64,000 nt of DNA. It comes from Actinomadura luzonensis. GTDB taxonomy: Bacteria > Actinomycetota > Actinomycetes > Streptosporangiales > Streptosporangiaceae. Both the position numbers and the translations under genes were made by a program. The notes beneath the pieces are model-generated. The model saw only the letters and a list, made by a program, of their open reading frames with translations. It made no database searches and had not been told where the DNA came from. The stretch is taken from positions 4,345,001 to 4,409,000 of the forward strand of contig NZ_JAKRKC020000001.1 of assembly GCF_022664455.2 (NCBI RefSeq), read 5' to 3'. Shown here one piece after another: positions 25,704 to 34,587 of this stretch (position 1 is the first letter of the stretch; each line of letters starts with the position of its first letter).

Positions 25704-26784
25704 GTGGCTGCCTCGCGAGGGGGATGAACAGCTCGACGAGGCACCCCTGCCCCGGCTCGCTGGAGACGACGGCGCGGCCGCCGAGCAGCTCGGCGCGCTC
25801 GCGCATGGAGGTCAGGCCGACGCCGCCGTGGCCGCGCACGGCGGCCTGGTCGAAGCCGCACCCGTTGTCCTGGACGGAGGCGAACAGCTCGTGGGGGGCG
25901 ATGTTGACCCGGACCAGGATCATCGCGGGGCCGCCGTGGCTGAGCGCGTTGCGCACGGCCTCGCGCACGATGAGGAAGGCCTCGTCCAGCACGCGCGGCG
26001 CGGCCCAGGACTCGTCGCCGTTGACGGTGAGCGCGACGTTGACGCCGTCGTCCTCGACCGCCTCCAGGAAGCCCATGAGCGCCTTCTCCAGGCCGCGCAG
26101 CGGGGTCTGGGGGTGCAGCTCGGAGGTGAGCTGGCGCAGGTTCTCCATGGTCTCCAGGATGGCCTGCTGCACGACGCTGATCTTGGCCGAGGCGCGGGCG
26201 CTGTCGGCCACCCGGTAGGCCTCCGACAGGGCGAGCTGCTGGTGCGCGACGCTGATGCCGTGGCCGATGCGGTCGTGCAGCTCGCGGGCGATGCGCCGGC
26301 GCTCCTCCTCCTGGGCCCGGTTGACCTGGTTGAGCAGGAAGCTGTGGTAGCTCTCGGCCGACTCGCGGATGCGCCGCGACAGGCTCTCCTCCATGCCGGA
26401 GACGGCGAGGACGAACAGCTCGGCGGGGGTGTCGGACTCCTCCGCTATTCGACGGGCGATATGCCGCAGCGCGCACCGGAAAAAAAGTGAGCCCGCCTCA
26501 AGTGAGGCCTTCGGATGAGCGCCTTCGGCGGCCCGGATATTGCCGACTTCCCATGCTTGAAATTTGTACTGTTCGCTTACCAGAACCTTCCCGGCACGTA
26601 GCGTGGCCGCGACGTCGTCCAGGACATGTCCTGCGGTGGAGAGAGCCTGCTCCCTGGCCCGCTGATCTGCGAAAACGACGCTACCGGCGGATTGGAGGAC
26701 GGTCGCGAACTCGGCGAGGATTTCGTCACGACATAATTCGACAAATCTCGCCGGGCCGGCCGCCGCCCCGTGAACCGAGCCCAA
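25684..26784 (-). CDS. Soluble NarL-family sensor histidine kinase
   Basis: 366 aa with no transmembrane helix. An all-alpha N-terminal sensor of about 190 residues precedes a HisKA_3 dimerisation motif EERRRIARELHDRIGHGISV (phospho-His). The HATPase domain has REAVRNALSHG (N box) and DNGCGFD...GGVGLTSMRERAELLGG (G boxes). It phosphorylates the response regulator at 25035-25703. The lack of membrane segments suggests it senses a cytoplasmic signal, such as a pathway intermediate. Confidence 0.92.
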   Translation of the reverse strand: MGSVHGAAAGPARFVELCRDEILAEFATVLQSAGSVVFADQRAREQALSTAGHVLDDVAATLRAGKVLVSEQYKFQAWEVGNIRAAEGAHPKASLEAGSLFFRCALRHIARRIAEESDTPAELFVLAVSGMEESLSRRIRESAESYHSFLLNQVNRAQEEERRRIARELHDRIGHGISVAHQQLALSEAYRVADSARASAKISVVQQAILETMENLRQLTSELHPQTPLRGLEKALMGFLEAVEDDGVNVALTVNGDESWAAPRVLDEAFLIVREAVRNALSHGGPAMILVRVNIAPHELFASVQDNGCGFDQAAVRGHGGVGLTSMRERAELLGGRAVVSSEPGQGCLVELFIPLARQPRGPGDV

Positions 26785-26820
26785 TGTCCCCCCTCCGCCG
26801 CCGCGGGACGAGTGTTCGAA

Positions 26821-26838
26821 CGCCCCTAACTATCCCCT
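26821..26838. promoter_or_regulatory. CCCCTA-N5-CCCCT direct repeat upstream of histidine kinase
   Basis: CCCCTA at 26823-26828 and CCCCT at 26834-26838, with 11-bp period, have the same architecture as the site at 17076-17091. They lie 40-55 bp upstream of the kinase start (26784, minus strand), a usual place for an activator next to -35. Confidence 0.5.
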
Positions 26839-26866
26839 GCCCTGAGCAACGGCGCAACATTTGTGG

Positions 26867-27793
26867 TCATATATGGCACACAAGCGCGGTCAGGTGAACC
26901 AGGTGTTGCGTCCCCATGAACGCCCCGTAAGAGCGCCGGCGCGTACTTCGTCCCACTGGCGCGTCCGGCGCGGGAGCGCCGACCCCGGTCGCCGTCACAG
27001 CGGCCGCGCCCACGGCCATCGCCAGGGAGACGCCCACGAGCGGCACCCTCAGCAGCACGACCGTCAGCGCGAAGACGACGAGGAGCACCAGCGCCGCCAC
27101 GACCATCACCCGGCGTGAGCGCCGCTCCCCCACCCGCACGCCGAGCGTGCGCCGGCCGGCGGCCGCGTCGCCCTGAATATCGGACAGGTCCTTGGCCGGC
27201 ACGCCGACGAACACCATCCAGCAGATGGCCGCCGCGGCGAAGACCATCAGCGCGGGCGGCACGCTGGCGTGCGCGCCGGCGGTCGCGACGACGAACCCGC
27301 CCAGGTAGGCGAGCATGCCCGACAGGCACAGCACCGCCATCGTGCCGCCCGCGCTGCCCTTCAGCGGCAGCGGCGGACCCGAGTAGAGGTAGCCGAGGAC
27401 GAGGTTCGCGGCGACCACCCACAGCATCGGGCCGGGCAGTCCCACGGTGGCCAGCAGCGCCAGCCAGGCCGCGACGGCGGCGGCGGCCATGGCGTGGGCG
27501 GGGTCGAGGTCACCGCGGGCGATCGGCCGGCGCGAGCCGTTGATGCGGTCCTCGACGACGTCGGTGACGCCGTTGAAGAGGTAGACGGCGAGGATGGACA
27601 GGACCCAGGCGGCCGCGCCCCGCAGGATCACCAGCGGGTGGGCGGCGGCGGCGACGGGCAGGGCGAGGGCGACCCCGGTCAGGAAACGGAGCAGGGAGAC
27701 CCCCAGCACCAGCGGGCGCGCCTCGGCGACGCAGAGCACGGCAGCGCGAAGGATGGCCGTCATGAGCGGAGTGTGAACCGCCGTCCGGATCAA
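26867..27793 (-). CDS. UbiA-family membrane prenyltransferase
   Basis: 308 aa with about eight or nine hydrophobic segments. The first Asp-rich motif is NGVTDVVEDRINGSRRPIARG (key residues N-x3-D-x3-D) and the second is KDLSDIQGDAAAGRRTLGVR (D-x2-D-x3-D). These bind the Mg-diphosphate of a prenyl donor. UbiA proteins prenylate aromatic or other acceptors in the membrane. In this cluster it might prenylate or attach a lipid to the product. It may also start at the ATG at 27763. The gene is on the same strand as, and 82 bp upstream of, the kinase gene. Confidence 0.88.
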   Translation of the reverse strand: MIRTAVHTPLMTAILRAAVLCVAEARPLVLGVSLLRFLTGVALALPVAAAAHPLVILRGAAAWVLSILAVYLFNGVTDVVEDRINGSRRPIARGDLDPAHAMAAAAVAAWLALLATVGLPGPMLWVVAANLVLGYLYSGPPLPLKGSAGGTMAVLCLSGMLAYLGGFVVATAGAHASVPPALMVFAAAAICWMVFVGVPAKDLSDIQGDAAAGRRTLGVRVGERRSRRVMVVAALVLLVVFALTVVLLRVPLVGVSLAMAVGAAAVTATGVGAPAPDAPVGRSTRRRSYGAFMGTQHLVHLTALVCHI

Positions 27794-28111
27794 GGTAAGA
27801 GGCGGGAGCCGAAAGCGGTACCCGGCATACTCCTTTCGATACCCCCGTGGTGCTCACCCCGGATATCCTGCCCGAACTCCTGACCCCCCGTCTTGTCCGG
27901 CCTCCTGGCCGTCTATAGCTTCGGCCAGTGTCAGCCAGATTTCCACCGGGGACGGACCCGGCCGCCGTGAAAGCCACGGCGGATTCGCGTTTCCGCACCC
28001 CGACGCGCCGCGCGTCGCGCTCGTGAAAATCCCCGCCGCAGCCGGCGGGGAATTCGGCGGCCGATGCACGTCATCCGACGACGAGGTCATTCAGGGAAAG
28101 GAAATCCGAAG
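27794..28111. other. Intergenic region upstream of leuA-like gene
   Basis: About 318 bp between divergent UbiA and LeuA-like genes. CCCCC at 27842-27846 and CCCC at 27857-27860 recall the cluster motif but with 15-bp spacing. No convincing ORF, tRNA or T-box-like structure is seen. AGGGAAAGGAAA at 28093-28104 is the ribosome site for the LeuA-like gene. Confidence 0.4.
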
Positions 28112-29965
28112 ATGCACGGCGCCGAACGTTACGCAGAATTCCGGCCGATCGACCTGACCGACCGCGCCTGGCCCTCCCGGCGGCTCCGCGCCGCCCCGCG
28201 CTGGCTGTCGACCGATCTGCGCGACGGCAACCAGTCGCTGGCCCGGCCGATGTCCCCCGAACGCAAGCTCCGGATGTTCGAGCTGCTGGTGGGCATGGGG
28301 TACAAGGAGATCGAGGTCGGCTTCCCCGTCGCCAGCCAGGACGACCGCGACTTCGTGCGGCTGCTCATCGAGCGCGACCTCATCCCCGACGACGTCCGCA
28401 TCACCGTGCTCACCCAGGCCCGCGAGGACCTGATCAAGGCCACCCTGGACACGCTGCGCGGCGCGCCGCGCGCGATGGTCCACATCTACAACGCCACGTC
28501 GCCGCTGTTCCGCAGGCTCGTCTTCGGCATCGGCCGGGACGGCTGCCGCGACCTGGCGGTCCGCGCCACCGAGGTGATGATGGAGCACGCCGAGCGCGCC
28601 CTGCCCGGCTGCGACCTCGGCTACCAGTACTCCCCCGAGCTGTTCAACGAGACCGAGCTGGACTTCACGCTGGAGGTCTGCGCGGCCGTCATGGACGTCT
28701 GGCAGCCGGGGCCCGGCCGCGGCATCATCCTGAACTTCCCCACCACGGTCGAGCGCTCCCTCCCCAACGTCTTCGCCGACCAGGTCGAGTGGCTGGACCG
28801 CAACCTGCCGCGCCGCGAGCACGTCTGCCTGTCGGTGCACCCGCACAACGACCGCGGCACCGGGGTGGCCTCGGCCGAGCTGGCGATGCTGGCCGGGGCC
28901 GAGCGCGTCGAGGGCTGCCTGTTCGGCAACGGCGAGCGGGCGGGCAACGTGTGCCTGGTGACGCTCGGCATGAACCTCTACGTGCAGGGCGTGGACCCGG
29001 GCATCGACTTCTCCGACCTCGGCGCGGTGCGCGACACGGTCGAGCGGTGCAACCAGCTCCCGGTGCACCCGCGCCACCCGTACGGCGGCGACCTCGTCTA
29101 CACCGCCTTCTCCGGCTCCCACCAGGACGCCATCAAGAAGGGCTTCGACGAGCGCGAGCGGCGGGCGGCCGCGTCCGGGACGCCGGTGGGCGAGCTGCCG
29201 TGGACGATGCCGTACCTGCCGGTCGACCCCAAGGACGTGGGCCGCACCTACGAGGCGGTCGTGCGGGTCAACAGCCAGTCGGGCAAGGGCGGCGTGGCGT
29301 ACGTGATGAGCGCCTGGCACGGGCTCGACCTGCCGCGCGGCCTGCAGGCCGACCTGGCCGTCCGGGTGCAGGCCCGCGCCGACGCCGAGGGCGGCGAGCT
29401 GTCGCCGGAGCGGATCGGCGCGCTGTTCCGCGAGAGCTACCTCTACCAGGGCGACCCGTCCGGGCCGCTGCGGGTGGGCGCGGAGCCCATCCGGGCCATC
29501 CTGCACGTGGACTTCGGTCCCGGCGGCGAGAGCGGTCGCGGCGGCGACGAGCGGGCGGCGGCCGTGCGCGGGCTCGGCGCGGTGCTCGGCCCCTGGGGCA
29601 TCCAGGTGGTCGCGGTGCACACGACCACGCCGGTCGGGGACGTCGCCGACGCCGCCACCGCGCCCACCGCGTTCACCGGGCCTGCCGCATCCGCCGGGCC
29701 CGCGCGCCGCTCGGCCGGCGAGATCGCGATCTACGCCGAGTGCGCCACCGGCGCGGGCGAGCGGGACGTGGCCTGGGGGGCGGCGGTCGGCTCCGACGTG
29801 GCCGCCTGCGCCTTCTCCGCCGTCCGCGCCGCGGCCGGCACCGTGACCGGCACCGTGACCGGCACCGTGACCGGCACCGTGACCGGCACCGTGACCGGCA
29901 CCGTGCCCGGCGACCGGCCGCAGCCGAGGCCCGCGCCCCGGCCGCGCCTGGCGGCGGCGGGCTGA
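28112..29965 (+). CDS. 2-isopropylmalate synthase (LeuA-like), biosynthetic paralogue
   Basis: 617 aa from the ATG at 28112. The HMGL-like barrel has STDLRDGNQSLARPM, EIEVGFPVASQDD, and CLSVHPHNDRGTGVASAELA with the metal-binding HxH. A C-terminal LeuA regulatory domain follows (AIYAECATGAGERDVAWGAA). The protein then ends in a repetitive GTVT tail coded by 29837-29908. It would condense acetyl-CoA with 2-ketoisovalerate or a related ketoacid. Cluster copies often raise supply of a branched starter or leucine-like unit. The degenerate tail may affect feedback control. Function as IPMS is well supported; its role here is inferred. Confidence 0.9.
   Translation: MHGAERYAEFRPIDLTDRAWPSRRLRAAPRWLSTDLRDGNQSLARPMSPERKLRMFELLVGMGYKEIEVGFPVASQDDRDFVRLLIERDLIPDDVRITVLTQAREDLIKATLDTLRGAPRAMVHIYNATSPLFRRLVFGIGRDGCRDLAVRATEVMMEHAERALPGCDLGYQYSPELFNETELDFTLEVCAAVMDVWQPGPGRGIILNFPTTVERSLPNVFADQVEWLDRNLPRREHVCLSVHPHNDRGTGVASAELAMLAGAERVEGCLFGNGERAGNVCLVTLGMNLYVQGVDPGIDFSDLGAVRDTVERCNQLPVHPRHPYGGDLVYTAFSGSHQDAIKKGFDERERRAAASGTPVGELPWTMPYLPVDPKDVGRTYEAVVRVNSQSGKGGVAYVMSAWHGLDLPRGLQADLAVRVQARADAEGGELSPERIGALFRESYLYQGDPSGPLRVGAEPIRAILHVDFGPGGESGRGGDERAAAVRGLGAVLGPWGIQVVAVHTTTPVGDVADAATAPTAFTGPAASAGPARRSAGEIAIYAECATGAGERDVAWGAAVGSDVAACAFSAVRAAAGTVTGTVTGTVTGTVTGTVTGTVPGDRPQPRPAPRPRLAAAG
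29837..29908. repeat. 12-bp tandem repeat in LeuA-like gene
   Basis: Five identical 12-bp units (ggcaccgtgacc) and a sixth with one change encode GTVT repeated at the C-terminus of the LeuA-like protein. Twelve is a multiple of three, so copy-number change keeps the frame. Confidence 0.95.
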
Positions 29966-30021
29966 CCGCGGGCCGATGAGCGTGCGGCCGGCCCTCGGCC
30001 GCCGGCAGAAAGGAGACCCCG

Positions 30022-30123
30022 ATGCTCCGCATCAGGACCGTACGGGAACGTCCGCGGCGCGCCCGCCGGCTCACCCACTGGCTGGACCTGCGAACCCCCG
30101 CGGGACGCCCGCTTCCCTACTGA
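30022..30123 (+). CDS. 33-codon small ORF with strong ribosome site
   Basis: ATG at 30022 is preceded by AGAAAGGAGACCCCG, a near-consensus Shine-Dalgarno with about 6-7 nt spacing. The basic peptide begins MLRIRTVRERPRRARRLTHW and ends LDLRTPAGRPLPY. It lies between the LeuA-like gene (56 bp before) and the LAL regulator (ATG 30143, 19 bp after), all on the same strand, so it could be cotranscribed. I recognise no family. It could be a RiPP precursor, a regulatory peptide or a translational coupler. It is not a leucine attenuator leader, since it lacks a Leu run and lies after leuA. Confidence 0.5.
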   Translation: MLRIRTVRERPRRARRLTHWLDLRTPAGRPLPY

Positions 30124-30142
30124 CGTACCAAGGAGGGCCGTC

Positions 30143-32857
30143 ATGGCCGAGCACAACCAGCGGCAGGGGATGGCCCTCCTGCGCGAGCTCCTGGACGACG
30201 CGGTCGCCGGCCGGGGCCGCATCGCGGTCGTCACGGGCGCCATCGCGACCGGCAAGAGCCACCTGCTGTACGGGCTGACCGAGCAGGCCTTCGACCACGG
30301 GGCGCTGCCCCTCGTCGCGACCGGCTCGCGCGCCGAGCGCGACCTGCCGCTCGGCGTGCTCTCGCAGCTCGTGCACAACACACCGATGATGGAGCAGCAC
30401 CGCGCGGTCACGCTCGGCCTGCTGCAGGAGGGCGCTCGCGCCGAGCTGGCCGGCGACACCCTCGACCACCTGGACGTGCAGATCGTGGACGCGCTCTGCA
30501 CGATCCTGCTGGAGCTGTCGGAGCGCTGCCCGCTGCTGATCGCCGTGGACGACGCCCACCACGCCGACCGCGCCTCCCAGCTCTGCCTGACCTACCTGGC
30601 GCGGCGGATCAAGTACGCCAAGATCATGCTGGTCTTCGCCGCGCCCGACCACGCCGCCCACCAGCGTTCCCTGCTCCACTCCGACCTGCTGCGCCAGCCG
30701 CACTGCCGTCCGGTCCGGCTCGCGCACCTGACCGCCGAGGCGGTGCTGCGGCGGGTGGCCGAGCGCGCCGGCCCGGAGGCGGCCGGCCGGTTCGGGGCGG
30801 CGTGCCATGAGCTGAGCGGCGGCAACCGGCTCCTGGTCGACGCCCTGGTGGAGGACTTCCAGGCCGGCGGCGGGCCCGGCGAGCGGTACGCGGAGGCCGT
30901 CCTGACCTGCCTGCACGGCACCGACCCCGACCTGCTGCTGACCGCCCGCGGCCTCGCGGTGCTGGGCGAGCCCGACGGCGTGGCGCGGCTGCTGGGCCAC
31001 GGCCCGGCGGCCGTCGCGCAGGCGCTGCAGGCGCTGAACCGGGCCGGGCTGCTCGCCGGCGGCCGGTTCCGGCACGAGGGGGCGCGCGCCGCGGTGCTGG
31101 CCGCGCTCGACGCCACCGACCGCACCGGCCTGCACCGCCGGGCCGCCGAGCTGACCCACGACGAGGGCGCCCCGGTCGCGGTGGTGGCCGAGCACCTGCT
31201 GCTGGCCGGATGCGCCGACGACCCGTGGGCGCTGTCGGTGCTGGAGGACGCGGCGGGCCAGGCGCTGCGCGACGGCGGCGTGGAGGCCGCGATCGAGTAC
31301 TTGAAGCTGGCCTGGCAGGGCTGCGGCGACGAGCGGCGGCGGGCCAGGATCGCCACCAAGCTGGTCCGCGCCGCCTGGCGGATCAACCCGAGCACCCCCG
31401 CCGGGCACCTGGCCGAGCTGACCGCGGCCCTGCACAAGGGCCACCTCGGCGGCGGCGACGCGGTGGTGCTGGCCAAGGCGCTGCTGTGGCACGGTCACGT
31501 GGCCGACGCCAAGGACGTCCTGCACCACCTGCGGGAGCTGGGCGGCCTGGACCGGGAGGGCCTGGCGGAGCTGGCCGTGGCGCGGGCCTGGCTGCGCGGC
31601 GCGTGCCCGTCGTTCCTGGCGCACCTGCCGGAGGCGGGGCAGGAGGAGAGCAACAGCGCGGCGCACTCGCTCGGCGTCAGCCGCCGCATCGAGTCGGCGA
31701 ACGCGCTGGTCAGGGCGCTGACGGAGGCGCCGCGGCCGGAGACGACGGCGGTCGCCGAGCGGGTGCTGCGCGGCTCGCGGCTGGATGAGATGTCCATGGA
31801 CACGGTGGAGAGCGCGCTGCTGACGCTCACCTACTCCGGCCGTCCCGACCGGGCGGCGCCGTGGTGCGACGCCTTCGTCGAGGAGGCCGCCTCCCGCCAG
31901 GCCCCGAGCCGGCAGGCCCGGCTGTCGGCGATCCGCGCCGAGATCGCGCTGCGCACCGGCGACCTCGCGGCGGCGGCCAGGGACGCCCGCCGCGCCCTGG
32001 AGATCATCCCGCCGGGGAGCTGGGGCGTCGCGGTCGGCGGCCCGCTGGGGGCGCTGCTGCTGGCCGGGGCGGCCATGTCGCGGCACGAGGAGTGCCTGCC
32101 GTACGTCACCCAGCCGGTGCCCGAGGCCATGCTGGAGACCCGCTTCGGCCTGCTCTACCTGCACGGCAAGGCGCGTTACACGCTCACGGCCGGCCAGGCC
32201 GAGCAGGCGCTGCGGGACCTGCGGCTGTGCGGCGAGCTGATGGGCCTGTGGGGGCTGGACGCGCCGGAGTTCATCCCCTGGCGGGTGGACGCGGCCGAGG
32301 CGCTGGTCCGGCTCGGCGACCACGAGCAGGCGCGGCTGCTGCTGGAGGAGCAGCTGCGGCGCAGCGACCGGCGTTCGCGGCGGGTGCACGGCATGGCGAT
32401 GCGGGTGCTGGCCGCCACGGGCGAGAGCCGCCACCGGGTGATGCTGCTGCGCCGTTCGGCCGAGCTGCTGCAGACCGGCGGCGACCGCTACGAGCTGGCC
32501 CGCACGTTGTTCGACCTCATCGAGGCCTACCACACGATCGGCGAGTACCGCCGGGCCGGCATGCTGACCCGGCGGGCCCGCTCGCTGGCGGTGGAGTGCT
32601 CGGCCGACGGGCTGAGCCAGGCGCTGTCGCCGGACGGCGAGCACGACGGCGACGCCTCGGGCGTGCAGCCGATCCTCAGCGACGCCGAGCGGCGGGTGGC
32701 GGCGCTGGCCGCCGACGGCTACTCCAACCGCGACATCTCCGCCAAGCTGTACATCACGGTCAGCACGGTGGAGCAGCACCTCACGCGGGTGTACCGCAAG
32801 CTGAACGTCACGCGCCGGTCGGACCTGCCGGCCAGGCTGGTCGGCGAGCAGTCATGA
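30143..32857 (+). CDS. LAL-family LuxR transcriptional regulator
   Basis: 904 aa. The N-terminal AAA/STAND ATPase has Walker A VVTGAIATGKSHLLYGL near residue 34 and Walker B-like CPLLIAVDDAHHAD. A long alpha-helical TPR-like middle follows, then a C-terminal LuxR HTH, LSDAERRVAALAADGYSNRD plus ISAKLYITVSTVEQHLTRVY. Large ATP-binding LuxR proteins are pathway-specific activators of polyketide clusters. An AAGGAGG site precedes the ATG. Together with the SARP and the two-component pair, the cluster has three layers of control. Confidence 0.93.
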   Translation: MAEHNQRQGMALLRELLDDAVAGRGRIAVVTGAIATGKSHLLYGLTEQAFDHGALPLVATGSRAERDLPLGVLSQLVHNTPMMEQHRAVTLGLLQEGARAELAGDTLDHLDVQIVDALCTILLELSERCPLLIAVDDAHHADRASQLCLTYLARRIKYAKIMLVFAAPDHAAHQRSLLHSDLLRQPHCRPVRLAHLTAEAVLRRVAERAGPEAAGRFGAACHELSGGNRLLVDALVEDFQAGGGPGERYAEAVLTCLHGTDPDLLLTARGLAVLGEPDGVARLLGHGPAAVAQALQALNRAGLLAGGRFRHEGARAAVLAALDATDRTGLHRRAAELTHDEGAPVAVVAEHLLLAGCADDPWALSVLEDAAGQALRDGGVEAAIEYLKLAWQGCGDERRRARIATKLVRAAWRINPSTPAGHLAELTAALHKGHLGGGDAVVLAKALLWHGHVADAKDVLHHLRELGGLDREGLAELAVARAWLRGACPSFLAHLPEAGQEESNSAAHSLGVSRRIESANALVRALTEAPRPETTAVAERVLRGSRLDEMSMDTVESALLTLTYSGRPDRAAPWCDAFVEEAASRQAPSRQARLSAIRAEIALRTGDLAAAARDARRALEIIPPGSWGVAVGGPLGALLLAGAAMSRHEECLPYVTQPVPEAMLETRFGLLYLHGKARYTLTAGQAEQALRDLRLCGELMGLWGLDAPEFIPWRVDAAEALVRLGDHEQARLLLEEQLRRSDRRSRRVHGMAMRVLAATGESRHRVMLLRRSAELLQTGGDRYELARTLFDLIEAYHTIGEYRRAGMLTRRARSLAVECSADGLSQALSPDGEHDGDASGVQPILSDAERRVAALAADGYSNRDISAKLYITVSTVEQHLTRVYRKLNVTRRSDLPARLVGEQS

Positions 32858-32892
32858 GGTCCCGGGGTCCCCGGGCGGGGACCCCGCCCTCC

Positions 32893-33102
32893 TCACTCGG
32901 CTATGGCGGTGTGCATCACCCATCGGTAGACGAGCGCCTGCTCGCCGTCGAGGGTGGTGCTCTCGCCCTGGTGCCGGAAGTGCTCGTAGCCGGCGCCGAG
33001 CGGCAGCTTGACCGTCTCGCCCGCGGAGCGCACGCTCTGCACGCGCCGCTCGGCGGGCAGCCCCGACGGGCCGCCGACGAGGACCACTCTGATCTCGGAC
33101 AT
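32893..33102 (-). CDS. Small conserved protein (DUF5988-like)
   Basis: 69 aa from the ATG at 33102 with AGGAGG 6 nt upstream. It begins MSEIRVVLVGGPSGLPAERR and ends ALVYRWVMHTAIAE, with KLPLGAGYEHFRHQGE in the middle. From memory this matches short actinobacterial proteins of the DUF5988 type found in antibiotic clusters; I could not check this. It follows the carboxylase beta-subunit gene by 36 bp and is probably cotranscribed. Function unknown. Confidence 0.65.
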   Translation of the reverse strand: MSEIRVVLVGGPSGLPAERRVQSVRSAGETVKLPLGAGYEHFRHQGESTTLDGEQALVYRWVMHTAIAE

Positions 33103-33138
33103 GATGCGCCTCCTGACCATCGGTGTTCACAGCGGGGG

Positions 33139-34587
33139 TCACAGGGGGATGTTGGAGTGGCGTCCCCGGGCGCGCGGCGCGCGGGCCAGCGCCTCGGCGA
33201 CGCGCAGCCGCGAGGTCTCCGGCGCGATGACCTCGTCCACGACGCCGATCGCCATGGCCCGCTCGACGCCGCCGGCCAGCCGCCGGTGCTCCTCGGCGAG
33301 CCGGGCGCGCAGCGCCTCGCGCTCCTCCTCGGGGGCCGCCGCCAGCGCCTTGCGGTGCAGCACCCCGACGGCGGACTCCGCGCCCATGACCGCGACCTCG
33401 GCGCCCGGCCAGGCGAAGGTGGTGGTCGCGCCGAGCGAGCGGGAGTTCATGGCGATGTACGCCCCGCCGTACGCCTTGCGGGTGATGAGGGTGACGCGGG
33501 GCACGACCGACTCGGCGAAGGCGTGCAGCAGCTTGGCGCCCCGGCGCACGACGCCGCCCCATTCCTGGCCCACGCCCGGCAGGTAGCCGGGCACGTCCAC
33601 CAGCACCACGAGCGGGACGCCGTGCGAGTCGCACATGCGCACGAAGCGGGCGGCCTTCTCCGCCGACAACGAGTCGAGGCAGCCGCCCTTGTGCAGCGGG
33701 TTGTTGGCGAGCACGCCGACCGTGCGGCCGCCGAGCCGGCCGAGGCCGGTCAGGATGTTGGCGGCCCAGCGCGGCTGCAGCTCCTCGAAGCCGTCGGCGT
33801 CGAGCAGCCGGCGGACCAGCGGGCGCACGTCGTAGGCGCGGCGCGGCGAGTCGGGCAGCAGGGCGCGCAGGTCCCGCGGCTCGGCCAGCGCGGCCAGGTC
33901 GGACACGCCGCGGTGGGTGAACAGCCCGGTCAGGCGGCGGGCGCGGAGCAGCGCGTCGTCCTCGCCGGCGGCCAGGACGTGCGCCACGCCGGACCTGCGG
34001 CCGTGCGCCTCGGGCCCGCCGAGCCCGGTCATGTCGATGCTCTCGCCGGTGACGCTGCGCACGATGTCGGGGCCGGTGACGAAGACGCGCCCCGCCTCCG
34101 CCATGATCACGAGGTCGGTGAGGGCCGGGCCGTAGGCGGCCGCGCCGGCCGCGGGGCCGAGGATGACCGACAGCTGCGGCACGACGCCGGAGGCCCAGGT
34201 CATGGCGGCGAACATGCGGCCCACGCCGTCCATGGACTCCACGCCGTCGGCGAGGCGGGCGCCGCCGGAGTGCCACAGGCCGATCACCGGGCAGCCCTCG
34301 CGCACCGCCGTCTCGATGCCGGCCACGATGCGCGCGGCCCCGGCGGCGCCGAGCGCGCCGCCCATGCGGCGGGCGTCGGTGCAGTACGCGACCACGGGGG
34401 CGCCGCCGACCGTGCCGTGGACGGCCAGCACGCCGCTGTCGTCGCCGTCCTCGCCGGCGGGGTGCAGCGGCACGGCCGAGCCCGCGTCGAGCAGCCGGGC
34501 CAGCCGCGATGAGGGGGCGCGCGGGTCGGGGTCTGCGGGGCTCTCGGCGGTCACGTCCTTCACGGGCACCGGGGACACGATGGTCAT
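33139..34587 (-). CDS. Acyl-CoA carboxylase beta subunit (carboxyltransferase)
   Basis: 482 aa crotonase-like carboxyltransferase. PVIGLWHSGGARLADGVESM and LGPAAGAAAYGPALTDLVIM form the N-terminal acyl-CoA site. VLANNPLHKGGCLDSLSAEKAARF, split by its conserved NNP and Lys, and VVLVDVPGYLPGVGQEWGG form the C-terminal biotin site. It ends GRHSNIPL like AccD/PccB proteins. It carboxylates acetyl- or propionyl-CoA using a biotinylated alpha subunit encoded elsewhere. In this setting it probably supplies malonyl-CoA or a substituted extender to the dedicated FabD-like enzyme. Confidence 0.9.
   Translation of the reverse strand: MTIVSPVPVKDVTAESPADPDPRAPSSRLARLLDAGSAVPLHPAGEDGDDSGVLAVHGTVGGAPVVAYCTDARRMGGALGAAGAARIVAGIETAVREGCPVIGLWHSGGARLADGVESMDGVGRMFAAMTWASGVVPQLSVILGPAAGAAAYGPALTDLVIMAEAGRVFVTGPDIVRSVTGESIDMTGLGGPEAHGRRSGVAHVLAAGEDDALLRARRLTGLFTHRGVSDLAALAEPRDLRALLPDSPRRAYDVRPLVRRLLDADGFEELQPRWAANILTGLGRLGGRTVGVLANNPLHKGGCLDSLSAEKAARFVRMCDSHGVPLVVLVDVPGYLPGVGQEWGGVVRRGAKLLHAFAESVVPRVTLITRKAYGGAYIAMNSRSLGATTTFAWPGAEVAVMGAESAVGVLHRKALAAAPEEEREALRARLAEEHRRLAGGVERAMAIGVVDEVIAPETSRLRVAEALARAPRARGRHSNIPL

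Noticed and set aside
27854..28090. 78-codon minus-strand ORF in the UbiA-LeuA gap
   Set aside because: No Shine-Dalgarno, no family and it spans the expected promoter region.
30022..30123. Leucine attenuator leader peptide
   Set aside because: It lies downstream, not upstream, of the LeuA-like gene and has no Leu codon run.
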